64,000 nt of DNA, taken from NCBI RefSeq assembly GCF_028561335.1, contig NZ_JAQQTG010000015.1, forward strand, positions 127,433 to 191,432, in the 5' to 3' direction. This DNA comes from Aequorivita todarodis (lineage in GTDB: Bacteria > Bacteroidota > Bacteroidia > Flavobacteriales > Flavobacteriaceae). Positions within the stretch are counted from its first letter, which is position 1; each line of letters opens with the position of its first letter. This document shows, one piece after another, positions 16,309-24,313 of this stretch. The translations under genes and the position numbers were made by a program. The notes under the pieces are model-generated. The model saw only the letters and a list, made by a program, of their open reading frames with translations. It did no database searches and was not told the DNA's origin.

Positions 16309-16419
16309 TTAGGCGAAGTTTTGCATTAGTAAATAAAACAGATAGATGTAAACGGCATTGAATAGGAGCACTAAGGTGTAGCTCCATTTCCAGGTGAATT
16401 TTTGGGATTGGTTTTTCAT
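16309..16419 (-). CDS. 36-residue single-pass membrane protein next to the symporter
   Basis: Below usual gene-calling length. It reads MKNQSQKFTWKWSYTLVLLF followed by a hydrophobic stretch and ends LLMQNFA. One membrane helix (about residues 13-33) follows a basic, Trp-containing N-terminus. Its ATG directly follows the TAA of the PIN-toxin gene, and its own TAA directly precedes the symporter ATG, with no spacer on either side. This arrangement and a clean start and stop support a real gene. It may be an accessory subunit of the symporter, as some SSS carriers have a small partner; that is inference. Confidence 0.72.
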   Translation of the reverse strand: MKNQSQKFTWKWSYTLVLLFNAVYIYLFYLLMQNFA

Positions 16420-16833
16420 TTATTGTTTTTCCATTTCGGCCACAAACTCAGAATAGGTGCGGATTTTTGTATTTTCAACTTTTTTGAGAATCAGCAAATC
16501 CTTGTCGCCGGTTATTAAATAATCTGCCTTGCCATCCACGGCTAAATTTAAAAGAAAATTATCTTTACCGTCGCGGCAAATTTTTAAATCGGAGGTCGGT
16601 TCTATCCAAGTACCATAAAATTTAAAGATGGCGAACAGAATTTGAACCTCTTCAATGGGAAATAACTGCTGAAGATGTGTTCTTTGGGAGACATCCCAAA
16701 ATTCTCCAACGGATTGTGAAGAGAATAGTAGCGTTATGTTTTTGGATATTATAAGATTTTTAAAGGCTTGATATTTTCTGGTGATCAAAAAACTGATCCA
16801 CAAATTGGTATCAACGATTATTCTCTTGCTCAT
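16420..16833 (-). CDS. PIN-domain toxin, VapC-like (type II toxin-antitoxin)
   Basis: A 137-residue PIN-fold nuclease. The acidic residues expected in the active site are visible: Asp near the start (IIVDTNLWISF), Glu in SVGEFWD, Asp in CRDGKDNF, and Asp in YLITGDKDLLIL. This is the 'putative toxin-antitoxin system toxin component, PIN family' type, which cuts RNA when free of its antitoxin. Its start overlaps the antitoxin gene by 23 bp, and its TAA abuts the next ATG. The pair lies inside a PIG-L/symporter gene run. Confidence 0.85.
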   Translation of the reverse strand: MSKRIIVDTNLWISFLITRKYQAFKNLIISKNITLLFSSQSVGEFWDVSQRTHLQQLFPIEEVQILFAIFKFYGTWIEPTSDLKICRDGKDNFLLNLAVDGKADYLITGDKDLLILKKVENTKIRTYSEFVAEMEKQ

Positions 16834-17032
16834 ATCTCGCTTTTCTCACTATTTCTACTTCTTTCGTGATTTCTTCGAGTGAGGGAGCCTTGTCGGCCTT
16901 ACTTCTTAGACGTTCCAAAAGCTCCAAAAATTCTTTCTCGGGATTTGTAATCTCAATCAAATCTCTGTCGGCCAAATCCTTCAAAAGTTTTTCCGCCTTA
17001 GGATTCAATATTTTTATTCTCAAAGTGTCCAT
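16811..17032 (-). CDS. Antitoxin paired with the PIN toxin
   Basis: A 73-residue charged, helix-rich protein (MDTLRIKILNPKAEKLLKDL and onward, ending ARYEQENNR). It lies directly upstream of and overlaps the PIN toxin by 23 bp, the usual order antitoxin then toxin. The N-terminal half is probably DNA-binding or dimerising and the C-terminal half (KAPSLEEITKEVEIVRKARYE) would wrap the toxin. I do not see a definite ribbon-helix-helix or AbrB motif. Assignment rests mainly on context. Confidence 0.75.
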   Translation of the reverse strand: MDTLRIKILNPKAEKLLKDLADRDLIEITNPEKEFLELLERLRSKADKAPSLEEITKEVEIVRKARYEQENNR

Positions 17033-17115
17033 ATTACCAACATTTTCTTCGAAATTACGATAATTTTTTTAGACCTTCTTTTTTCGGGAAGATTTAAACA
17101 CGTTCTTTTTTAACC

Positions 17116-19608
17116 CTATTTTCCGATTGACAGCATATTCGCAAACAATCGATAAGCCCCGGGAACGCCGGCGGGCAGTTCGCGGAAAAAACTCAACCCC
17201 GTATAAATATAATACCCTTTTCCGTATTTGGCCACCAGCAGCGAGCCTTTTGTCATTTTCTCGCCTTTGTCGCGCATTCCGAGGATTGGCGTAAACTCCT
17301 TGGCCCATTCATCGGGAAAGTACAGGCCGCGTTCCTGTACCCAACCCTCAAAATCTTTTTGGGTGATTTTATTTGGGGTGTTTAAGATAGGGTTTTCGGG
17401 GGCAAGTATTTTTACTTCTGAAAATTCATCGGTTACGCGGTCGCGCGATAGTTTCAGTTCATAGGGCGCCAGGTTTTCGGTAACCAAACCGCGACTGGTA
17501 TTGTACTGCACGATGAGCGTTCCGCCATTTTCAACATATTTATTTAGAGCGGGCTGCGCAAAGGCGAGCTCGGGGACGGTGTTGTACGCACGGATACCGA
17601 CAACAATGGCATCAAAATTTTGAAGGTTTTCTGCGGAAATATTTGAAGGGTCAATGGTTGTAACCGAATAGCCAATCTGCTTCAGACTTTCGGGAATGGC
17701 ATCGCCCGCGCCGTTTATGTAGCCAATTTTTTGGCCTTTTTTCTGAATGTCGATTTTTGCAACTTTCGCTTCGGAAGGCAATAACACACTTTGATACGGA
17801 ATGTGCTCGTAATCGATGGTTACCAATTCCCTGTCGAAAATTCTTCCCTCAGCATTTACAATTGGTTTTAAAAAACCTTCACTTTGTCCGCTTGGTGGCG
17901 TTACCGTAAAAGTAAAGGTTTTGGTTTCGCCATTTCTGTCAAGCTGAAATGTTTGCTGCGAAGGCGCTACTTGCCAACCTTCGGGATGTTGAAGGCTTAT
18001 GGTTCCGGAAATGCTATCCTTTCCCGCGCGCACGATTACCGAAACAGTTTCAGCTTCATTGTTGGCAAAAATCAAGACTTTTTCGGGGATGGAAGCGGTA
18101 ACTTCGGGCAAAACCTCCAACGGACGATAGACTTCGCCTTTGACGGGGTCGTTGAATTTGTAAATTATATCTTTCGTAAAAGGAATGGTAACGTTCCCGA
18201 ATTGCAGTTCAAAAGTAAGTTGTTCCAAAGCGGGCGTTTCGGGCAATCCAATCAAGGCTTCCGGCGCGACGTACATACCGACGCTTCCCTTTTCGTTCAG
18301 CCAATAGGGCGAAGAATACTTGGGGTTGTGAACCCCCGAATTGACCGTTATCTCCAGTTTTTTATCTTCATTAAAGGGAAGGACTGTAGATTCATTCCAA
18401 AGCATTTTATCTTCCGAATTTTTTACCGATTGCAAAACCACATCGGCATTGCCGCGATTGACGGCTTCAACGGTTACTTTGAAATTTTCGTTCGGATTGA
18501 TTGAATTTGCTTCGGAAACGGCTTCAATAAAAATACCGCCGCAATCCAAAATGAGTTGTTTCAATTGTTTGAGCTTTATTTTTCGCCAATGGGTATCTTT
18601 CAAATTTGCGACCAAGGGATACGCCTTCAATAGCTGCGGCAACATTTCCGAAGGATTTTTAAAGTTGAAATTCGCTTCCAAAGGATTCAAAATCGCCCCG
18701 ATTTCCTTTCCGCCTTCCAGTCTGGACCAAGTTGTGTTTATGCCTTCAAAAAGGTTGTTGTCCGACGGTTTGTTTCCTTTTAATAATTCCAGATATTCCG
18801 TTTCGCTGCCACGGGAGCCCGTGCTGCCAAAGCCCTGCGATTTGTGCATACTCCTGCTCAACGAAGCTATTTCGCCATTGGAAAGCCCGAGCGCCGGAAA
18901 GTAGTTGCCCGTTTCAACCGAGACCATTTGCGATTTATCGGCTTTTTCGAATTTTTCCTGGCTGCCGTAAAACCACCACGAAGTATTGAAAAATAGGCGC
19001 TGCGGTTTCCAAACGCCATATTCGGCAGCCGATTTTGGAAATTTGGAAGCGTCGTCAGCCATATCAAAAGCCTCCAAGCTCAACATGGCCGAGGCCGTGT
19101 GGTGGCCGTGCGTGCTGCCCGGGCTGCGATGGTCAAAACGGTTTACGATAATATCTGGCCTGAATTTGCGAATCGTCATCACGACATCGCCCAGCACCTC
19201 ATTTTTTGTCCAAAACTCAAAAGTTTCCTCCGGGTTTTTGCTGTAACCGAAATCGTTCGCGCGGGTAAAAAACTGGTGTCCGCCGTCAATTTTTCGTGCT
19301 TCCAGCAATTCCTGGGTGCGGATTACGCCCAAAAGTTCGCGGAGTTCGGGACCGACAAGGTTTTGTCCGCCATCGCCACGGGTTATGGAAAGATAGGCCG
19401 TATTTGCGTGCACATCGTTCACCAAATAGGAGATGAGCCGCGTGTTTTCATCATCGGGATGTGCGGCAATATACAATGCGGAACCTACAAAATTCAACTT
19501 TTGCAGGTCGTGATATATTTCGGAAGCGGTAGGTTTTTTGGGAGCTTGCGCGACGGCGACTATCGAAAAAAATAAAAATAGAAGTCGGAAAAAAAACGGT
19601 TTGTGCAT
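17116..19608 (-). CDS. PIG-L family deacetylase with C-terminal ThuA-like region
   Basis: An 830-residue exported protein. The start is MHKPFFFRLLFLFFSIVAVA at 19608; a TATCTTTG box at 19649-19642 overlaps the longer frame's start and favours the shorter one. The signal peptide ends near AQAPKKP. Residues about 30-280 are a zinc-dependent LmbE/PIG-L domain with the AHPDDE motif (YIAAHPDDENTRL), and HxxH-like residues in RSPGSTHGHHTAS. A beta-sandwich middle and a C-terminal amidotransferase-like fold (KIGYINGAGDAIPESL onward) follow. The family removes acetyl groups from N-acetyl-sugars, so import of a deacetylated product by the downstream symporter is conceivable. Confidence 0.87.
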   Translation of the reverse strand: MHKPFFFRLLFLFFSIVAVAQAPKKPTASEIYHDLQKLNFVGSALYIAAHPDDENTRLISYLVNDVHANTAYLSITRGDGGQNLVGPELRELLGVIRTQELLEARKIDGGHQFFTRANDFGYSKNPEETFEFWTKNEVLGDVVMTIRKFRPDIIVNRFDHRSPGSTHGHHTASAMLSLEAFDMADDASKFPKSAAEYGVWKPQRLFFNTSWWFYGSQEKFEKADKSQMVSVETGNYFPALGLSNGEIASLSRSMHKSQGFGSTGSRGSETEYLELLKGNKPSDNNLFEGINTTWSRLEGGKEIGAILNPLEANFNFKNPSEMLPQLLKAYPLVANLKDTHWRKIKLKQLKQLILDCGGIFIEAVSEANSINPNENFKVTVEAVNRGNADVVLQSVKNSEDKMLWNESTVLPFNEDKKLEITVNSGVHNPKYSSPYWLNEKGSVGMYVAPEALIGLPETPALEQLTFELQFGNVTIPFTKDIIYKFNDPVKGEVYRPLEVLPEVTASIPEKVLIFANNEAETVSVIVRAGKDSISGTISLQHPEGWQVAPSQQTFQLDRNGETKTFTFTVTPPSGQSEGFLKPIVNAEGRIFDRELVTIDYEHIPYQSVLLPSEAKVAKIDIQKKGQKIGYINGAGDAIPESLKQIGYSVTTIDPSNISAENLQNFDAIVVGIRAYNTVPELAFAQPALNKYVENGGTLIVQYNTSRGLVTENLAPYELKLSRDRVTDEFSEVKILAPENPILNTPNKITQKDFEGWVQERGLYFPDEWAKEFTPILGMRDKGEKMTKGSLLVAKYGKGYYIYTGLSFFRELPAGVPGAYRLFANMLSIGK

Positions 19609-19641
19609 AAATTGTAAGTGCTGATTTATTCGAAAACCCTT

Positions 19642-19649
19642 CAAAGATA
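19642..19649 (-). promoter_or_regulatory. -7 box for the PIG-L gene
   Basis: The minus strand reads TATCTTTG (TAnnTTTG), 33 bp upstream of the ATG at 19608. It decides the start, because the longer frame would begin inside it. The -33 element is not clear. Confidence 0.5.
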
Positions 19650-19663
19650 CTTATTTGAGAAAA

Positions 19664-20224
19664 TTATTCGTGGGGAAGCCCTTCCTTATTTTTGTCGAGC
19701 TCGTGCTGCTGTTCGTAAAATTCCTCCACATTTACAATGCTTACGCCCTTTTGGAGCATCATACTGTTGGGGTAGGTTACAATTTCATTGTCCTTTGTAT
19801 GGAGAATGATATGGAAAGTTTTTATATCCTCGATAATGCCTTCCAAAGGCATTTCCTTGTCGTGAATTTTTATGTAATCGCCTATTTTATAGGGGAAAGT
19901 GAAGAACATGATTACACCGCTCGTAACATTGCTCAAAATGGACCATTGGGCAAAAAAAGCAATCCCGATAACCGCAAAAACGGAAGACATGGCGAGCCCC
20001 AGATTTCTAAAATCCACGCCCCATATAAGTATGAGACCCAAAACCATAAAAAAGAAAATACCAAAATCCACATGTTTCATTATAAGCCCTGTGCGGTGCT
20101 CCAGCCTTTCTATTTTTTTGGCGAAATTGCGGACGGTTCTTTTGAGCATGACCCGGATAAATAGCAATACCAGAATCAATACGGCTGACTCTATAAGTTG
20201 AAGGGTGTGTTCTTGAATGTTCAT
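19664..20224 (-). CDS. Mechanosensitive ion channel (MscS family)
   Basis: A 186-residue membrane protein with an N-terminal hydrophobic helix, two further segments (VDFGIFFFMVLGLILIWGV, AMSSVFAVIGIAFFAQWSIL) and the MscS pore and beta domain (SNVTSGVIMFFTFPYKIGDYIKIHDKE, then GIIEDIKTFHIILHTKDNEIVTYPNSMML). It is a short member lacking the large C-terminal vestibule domain, which is common in Bacteroidota. It would release solutes under osmotic downshock. It starts 5 bp after the upstream lipoprotein gene. Confidence 0.9.
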   Translation of the reverse strand: MNIQEHTLQLIESAVLILVLLFIRVMLKRTVRNFAKKIERLEHRTGLIMKHVDFGIFFFMVLGLILIWGVDFRNLGLAMSSVFAVIGIAFFAQWSILSNVTSGVIMFFTFPYKIGDYIKIHDKEMPLEGIIEDIKTFHIILHTKDNEIVTYPNSMMLQKGVSIVNVEEFYEQQHELDKNKEGLPHE

Positions 20225-20229
20225 ATTTT

Positions 20230-21165
20230 CTATTTCAGTTGAAGCGAATCGCGCAGGTTGAGGTTTTCATTTCTGTTTTTGGTCCAATAATCACTTTTTA
20301 TCCTTTTCAGTTTGGTAGCCGTGGTTTTCAATCGCAGTGTGTCGTTTTGGTCGGCGGCGTTTACCTCTTCCCATTTTTCAATTTCATACGGAAAGGTGCT
20401 GCTGAAAAAAAGCATCAACTGCCGCTGTAAATCGGGATAATTCAAAGTATAAATGGTTATGGAATCGCCCTGTTTCAAACTGGCAAAAGCATTGTGTTCC
20501 CTTATTTCCTTGTGCCGAAGCCGTAAATATTCAAACGAAGGGATAATCATCACATCGCCTGTGGGCAGTTCTTCTGGATTGATTCTTATAAGGTTCCAAA
20601 GTTCGTTTTCCAAATAGGTTTTTGGCAAAGAGAGTTTTTGGTCTGCCTCGCCCTGAAAATAGGAGTGGCTCTCAATTTCAAAATTCTCCCGGTTGTTGAG
20701 CTGCATATAAACCTGGCCGCACCATTCCTGCACGCTGTTGGTGATTTTTAACGGATGCTCTTTCGTTGCAATCGGACTGAAAGTACTAGTCATTATGGAA
20801 TACGGATAAATTCCGGTATTGAAATTCTTCATTTGGTTCAGTTTCATGACCGAAATATTTTCTTCGGAAGCATTGTTTGCTTTTACCTGTGCATCCGTTA
20901 AAAAATCTTCCGTAACAAAGATGTTGACCGCTGTTCCTTCGCGAATCTCCCCATACCGCTCCTGCATCAGGCTATACGAGGTTATTTCGGCAGTTCCGCT
21001 GTACCAATATTCTTTAAATTCCTTTGAAATGGTCCGTGGGGTCGCAGTTATGGCAGCTTTCTTTTTGGATGAAATTTTTTGTGAATCACTTTTTTCTTCG
21101 GAAGAATTGCAACCGCTCAGCAACATTAAAAAAACGAGAAGAGGAAAGAATCTGAAATAGTCCAT
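20230..21165 (-). CDS. Predicted lipoprotein of unknown function
   Basis: A 311-residue protein. The start at 21165 (MDYFRFFPLLVFLMLLSGCN) gives a classic lipobox (LSGC). A promoter (TTG, 19 bp, TATTTTTG at 21213-21184) lies upstream, and this rules out the longer frame from 21213. The mature part begins NSSEEKSDSQKISSKKKA and contains the segment WYSGTAEITSYSLMQERYGE. I do not recognise a domain. It sits between maf and mscS, and some databases give such neighbours the name Maf by proximity only. Confidence 0.75.
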   Translation of the reverse strand: MDYFRFFPLLVFLMLLSGCNSSEEKSDSQKISSKKKAAITATPRTISKEFKEYWYSGTAEITSYSLMQERYGEIREGTAVNIFVTEDFLTDAQVKANNASEENISVMKLNQMKNFNTGIYPYSIMTSTFSPIATKEHPLKITNSVQEWCGQVYMQLNNRENFEIESHSYFQGEADQKLSLPKTYLENELWNLIRINPEELPTGDVMIIPSFEYLRLRHKEIREHNAFASLKQGDSITIYTLNYPDLQRQLMLFFSSTFPYEIEKWEEVNAADQNDTLRLKTTATKLKRIKSDYWTKNRNENLNLRDSLQLK

Positions 21166-21183
21166 TATTCGAAGAATTTTGCT

Positions 21184-21213
21184 CAAAAATACCACAAATT
21201 CAATGGTTGGCAA
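21184..21213 (-). promoter_or_regulatory. Promoter of the 21165 lipoprotein gene
   Basis: On the minus strand TTG (21213-21211), a 19-bp spacer and TATTTTTG (21191-21184) match the Bacteroidota housekeeping consensus closely. It lies inside the 3' end of maf. Confidence 0.65.
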
Positions 21214-21787
21214 TCTCGGTTAACGTTTTATAAACAAGTCGCGTGGGCAACCCCATCACATTAAAATAGCAGCCTTCAATTTTTGCAATGCCAATATAGC
21301 CAATCCACTCCTGAATGCCGTAACTTCCAGCTTTATCAAATGGTTTATAGTTTTTTATGTAGAAGTCAATTTCTTCTTCGGAAAGATTTTTAAACCAAAC
21401 CTTTGTAACATCATTCACTGTTTTCTGAAACTCTTTTGAAGTAAAACACACCGAAGTAATAACTTCGTGCATTTGCCCGCTTAAATTTTTAAGCATCTCT
21501 TTGGCCTCGCCAAAATCTTTCGGTTTGCCGAGGGCTTTTTCGTCTTTCCAAACAATCGTATCGCTGGTAATAAGAATGTCATTTTCGCCTAAATCGACAA
21601 GAACGGATGCTTTAAGTTGGGAAAGGTAATCGGTTATTTCTGAACGTGTTAAATTATTCGGATAAGTTTCATCAACAGCCTTTACCTGAATGGTAAAATC
21701 CAAATTCAATTCCTTGAAAAAAGCCTGTCTGCGCGGTGAGCCGGAAGCGAGGATGATGTTGTGGTTTTTTAATTTTTCGCGAAGCAT
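21200..21787 (-). CDS. maf: Maf-family nucleotide pyrophosphatase
   Basis: A 195-residue protein with the Maf signature ASGSPRRQAFFKEL (residues 15-28), followed by VDETYPN, the central DILITSDTIVWKDEKALGKPKD and the C-terminal FDKAGSYGIQEWIGYIGIAKIEGCYFNVMGLP. Maf proteins hydrolyse dTTP, UTP or modified nucleotides. The length matches the family. It is the fourth gene of a minus-strand run that begins with DUF2520 and KdsC-like genes, with a short heptad array just upstream. Confidence 0.93.
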   Translation of the reverse strand: MLREKLKNHNIILASGSPRRQAFFKELNLDFTIQVKAVDETYPNNLTRSEITDYLSQLKASVLVDLGENDILITSDTIVWKDEKALGKPKDFGEAKEMLKNLSGQMHEVITSVCFTSKEFQKTVNDVTKVWFKNLSEEEIDFYIKNYKPFDKAGSYGIQEWIGYIGIAKIEGCYFNVMGLPTRLVYKTLTEIANH

Positions 21788-21797
21788 TTTTTGAGAT

Positions 21798-21825
21798 TTC
21801 AGGTTTCAGGTTCAAGTTTCAAGAT
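21798..21825. repeat. Short heptad array (ttcaggt-like)
   Basis: Four heptamers (ttcaggt, ttcaggt, tcaagtt, tcaagat) in the 53-bp gap between the UbiA-type gene and maf. Confidence 0.6.
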
Positions 21826-21840
21826 TAGGTTTTGGGTAAA

Positions 21841-22755
21841 TTATTTCAAAATTACAAATTGATACAGCGGAATGGAGCATATTCCCAAAAACATAATGAT
21901 TTTCAACAGTTTTGAAAGGAAGGCATATTCCTTTGGCGAGTCGGCATCCCAAGATTTTATGCAGAAATAGAGCAGCGGCGCAACAATGGCAAACAGAAAA
22001 TAAAGCAGCAAGGTTTGTTGGTTGTATAAATTTTCATACATATAATAAACAACGCCTAAAGTCATAAACACACCCAAAAGGAACACTATCGAAATGGTTC
22101 TTTTTCGCCCCAAAGCAATGGGCAATGTGTTCATGCCTCCTTTTTTGTCGCCGTTGATGTCCTGTAAATCCTTTACAATTTCACGTATGAAATTTATGAA
22201 TAACGCAAAGAGCGCATACTGCAACACAATTTTAAAAACGGCCGATTGTGTAGCTTGGTTTTGTGGCGTAATTGCAGGGAATAAATCAAAAAGCACTACA
22301 ATTATTAGGCTCATCGCTACCAAGGCTGAAACCAGGAGATTGCCGATGAGCAATATTCCTTTTAAATAGGAAGCATACAAATAAAGCAAGGCCGAAAAAA
22401 CGATAAACAGCGCAGCAAAACTCGGCTTGCCGATGCTGTTGGCAAGATAAAAACCTATCGCCACACCTACAATGTTGAAAAGTACAAAAAGCCTGTTCGC
22501 ATTGCGTTCCGAAATCCTTTTGCCGATTAAAACCTTATTCGGTTTGTTGACTTTGTCAATTTCCACATCGTAAATATCGTTGATGATATTTCCCGCAGCG
22601 GCTATGCAGATTGTGGCTATTACGAGCAAGGCAAAACTGTAATTGGTCAAGGCCGTATCTACCCCAAAAGGCTGAAACAGGCCGTATTTTATGAAAACCT
22701 GCGCTAAGGCAATAAAAAACAGGTTTTGGTAACGGATGAGGTTTAGGTAGTTCAA
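21841..22755 (-). CDS. UbiA-type prenyltransferase, geranylgeranylglycerol-phosphate geranylgeranyltransferase-like
   Basis: A 304-residue inner-membrane protein with about nine hydrophobic segments. The first Asp-rich motif of the UbiA superfamily is NDIYDVEIDKVNKPNKVLIG (about residues 73-92) and the second is REIVKDLQDINGDKKGGMNTLP (about 192-213). Flavobacterial members of this branch are annotated as geranylgeranylglycerol-phosphate geranylgeranyltransferases, related to archaeal DGGGP synthase. The true acceptor in this organism is uncertain. The gene lies between KdsC-like and maf genes, as is usual in the class. Confidence 0.88.
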   Translation of the reverse strand: MNYLNLIRYQNLFFIALAQVFIKYGLFQPFGVDTALTNYSFALLVIATICIAAAGNIINDIYDVEIDKVNKPNKVLIGKRISERNANRLFVLFNIVGVAIGFYLANSIGKPSFAALFIVFSALLYLYASYLKGILLIGNLLVSALVAMSLIIVVLFDLFPAITPQNQATQSAVFKIVLQYALFALFINFIREIVKDLQDINGDKKGGMNTLPIALGRKRTISIVFLLGVFMTLGVVYYMYENLYNQQTLLLYFLFAIVAPLLYFCIKSWDADSPKEYAFLSKLLKIIMFLGICSIPLYQFVILK

Positions 22756-22800
22756 GGTTTAATTTTGAAAGTTTTATATTCTATGAATGCTTTTCAGATA

Positions 22801-22835
22801 ACAAATGACAAATGACAGATGACAGATGACGGATG
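22801..22835. repeat. Heptad array (acagatg)n
   Basis: Five consecutive 7-bp units: acaaatg twice, acagatg twice, acggatg. It lies between the UbiA-type and KdsC-like genes. Confidence 0.85.
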
Positions 22836-22853
22836 AAGTTTGGCAGATTTCAT

Positions 22854-22888
22854 CCAGCACCCCGCACCCAGCACCCCGCACCCCGCTC
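22854..22888. repeat. GC-rich heptad array (cccgcac)n
   Basis: Five consecutive heptamers: ccagcac, cccgcac, ccagcac, cccgcac, cccgctc. It runs into the stop codon of the KdsC-like gene and is GC-rich, unlike the surrounding DNA, yet keeps the 7-bp period. Confidence 0.85.
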
Positions 22889-23414
22889 AATCATACTTTG
22901 CGCTCACGCCCTCCGTAACCTTCCATTTTCCCTGTACTTTCAGCACTTGTTCAATCACATCGCGAACACAGCCTTTGCCGCCTTTTTTATGGGATACGTA
23001 TTTTGAAATCGCTTTGATTTCGGGAACAGCGTCTTGCGGACACGTAGGCAGGCCCACTTCCTGCATAATTTCATAATCGGGAAGGTCATCGCCCATAAAT
23101 AGCGTGTTTTCGCGCTCTATGTTGTTGGTTTTTAAATAGTCTTCCAGAATTTTGGTTTTGTGGTGGGCGCCCAAAAAGATGTCCTTCACGCCCAAATTTT
23201 GCAGCCGCACGCGCACGCCTTCATTGGAACCACCTGAGATAACGCAAACATTATAACCTTGGTCAACCGCTGTTTTTAGTCCGTAACCATCTTTAATGTT
23301 CATCGTCCGGAACATCTCACCCTCGGTGTTTACTTGGATTGTACCATCGGTCAAAACGCCGTCCACATCAAAAATGAAGGTGGTTATGTGTTTTAAATAT
23401 TCTTTATAGCTCAT
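22887..23414 (-). CDS. KdsC-like HAD phosphatase (KDO-8-phosphate phosphatase family)
   Basis: A 175-residue HAD hydrolase of the YrbI/KdsC type with no cap domain. The catalytic DxD is in FIFDVDGVLTDG (Asp16, Asp18); VISGGSNEGVRVRLQNLG gives motif II, and FMGDDLPDYEIMQEVGLPTCP the metal-binding motif IV. Such enzymes release phosphate from KDO-8-phosphate for lipopolysaccharide core synthesis and work as tetramers. It starts 15 bp after the DUF2520 gene, so the two are likely co-transcribed. Confidence 0.92.
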   Translation of the reverse strand: MSYKEYLKHITTFIFDVDGVLTDGTIQVNTEGEMFRTMNIKDGYGLKTAVDQGYNVCVISGGSNEGVRVRLQNLGVKDIFLGAHHKTKILEDYLKTNNIERENTLFMGDDLPDYEIMQEVGLPTCPQDAVPEIKAISKYVSHKKGGKGCVRDVIEQVLKVQGKWKVTEGVSAKYD

Positions 23415-23429
23415 AAATGTGGTGTTTTT

Positions 23430-24179
23430 TTAGTCTTTCTTCAGCGCTTTTGTAAACATTTCATAAAAATCTCTGTAAGCGCTATTTTCCAACAAATGTA
23501 AATGTTTTTCAATGGTTTTTTTGTCGTTCCGTTTTGCCGGGCCGGTCTGCGCTTCTTCGGGTGAAAGGGTTTTAATCTTTGAAGCGGTTTCGGCAATCAG
23601 TGGTTTCAGCAAATGGAACGGCAACTTTTCGTCCTTTAAAATTTCACTGCCAATGCCGTATAAGTGATTCACGAAATTGTTTACGAACACCGCGGCAAGA
23701 TGCAGCTTGGCTCTTTTTTCCGAAGAAATTTCAACCACATTTTCTGAAATGGTCTCGCCTAATTTTCGCAGCAGTTCCAAATCTTCGGTATTTTCAGCTT
23801 CTATGCAAATAGGAATCTCCTTAAAGGCAACTTTCCGTTGCTTGGAAAAAGTCTGCAACGGATAGAAGACACCGCGTCGGTTTTTAGCGGCAAGTGCGTT
23901 CATTGAAGCGCCGCCGGAAGTGTGAACTACCAATTTATTTTGAAATGAAAGCGACTCGGAAAAGCTTGAAATGGCATCATCGGGAATCCCGATTATGTAA
24001 ATATCGGCATCGGCAATTTTAGAAATATCATCGGTAAAAGGAATCTTTTCAAAAGGAGAAATCATTTTGATAAAATTTCTGTTAAAAACCTGTATTACAG
24101 AAACTTTCGAATTATTATGTAAAGCATTGAGTAAATGGCTATTTACATTTCCGAAGCCTAATAAAACTACCTTTATCAT
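23430..24179 (-). CDS. Rossmann-like and DUF2520 domain protein
   Basis: A 249-residue protein. The N-terminal Rossmann domain has the dinucleotide loop VVLLGFGNVNSHL and strands ADIYIIGIPDDAISSF and KLVVHTSGGASMNAL, as in ProC-like dehydrogenases. The C-terminal helical DUF2520 domain begins near SEKRAKLHLAAVFVNNFVNHLY. The family resembles NADP-dependent oxidoreductases, but the substrate is unknown. It is the first gene of the maf/UbiA/KdsC run. Confidence 0.88.
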   Translation of the reverse strand: MIKVVLLGFGNVNSHLLNALHNNSKVSVIQVFNRNFIKMISPFEKIPFTDDISKIADADIYIIGIPDDAISSFSESLSFQNKLVVHTSGGASMNALAAKNRRGVFYPLQTFSKQRKVAFKEIPICIEAENTEDLELLRKLGETISENVVEISSEKRAKLHLAAVFVNNFVNHLYGIGSEILKDEKLPFHLLKPLIAETASKIKTLSPEEAQTGPAKRNDKKTIEKHLHLLENSAYRDFYEMFTKALKKD

Positions 24180-24313
24180 AGTGCGAAGTTAGCGGTTTTT
24201 AGAAAAAAGGAATAGAGAAAAAAAGAATAAAGAATAAAGAAAGATGTAATCCAAAATTCCTGTTGTAATATAGACTCGTCTTTCCTCTTTCCTCTTTGCG
24301 CTGCCAAAAATTT

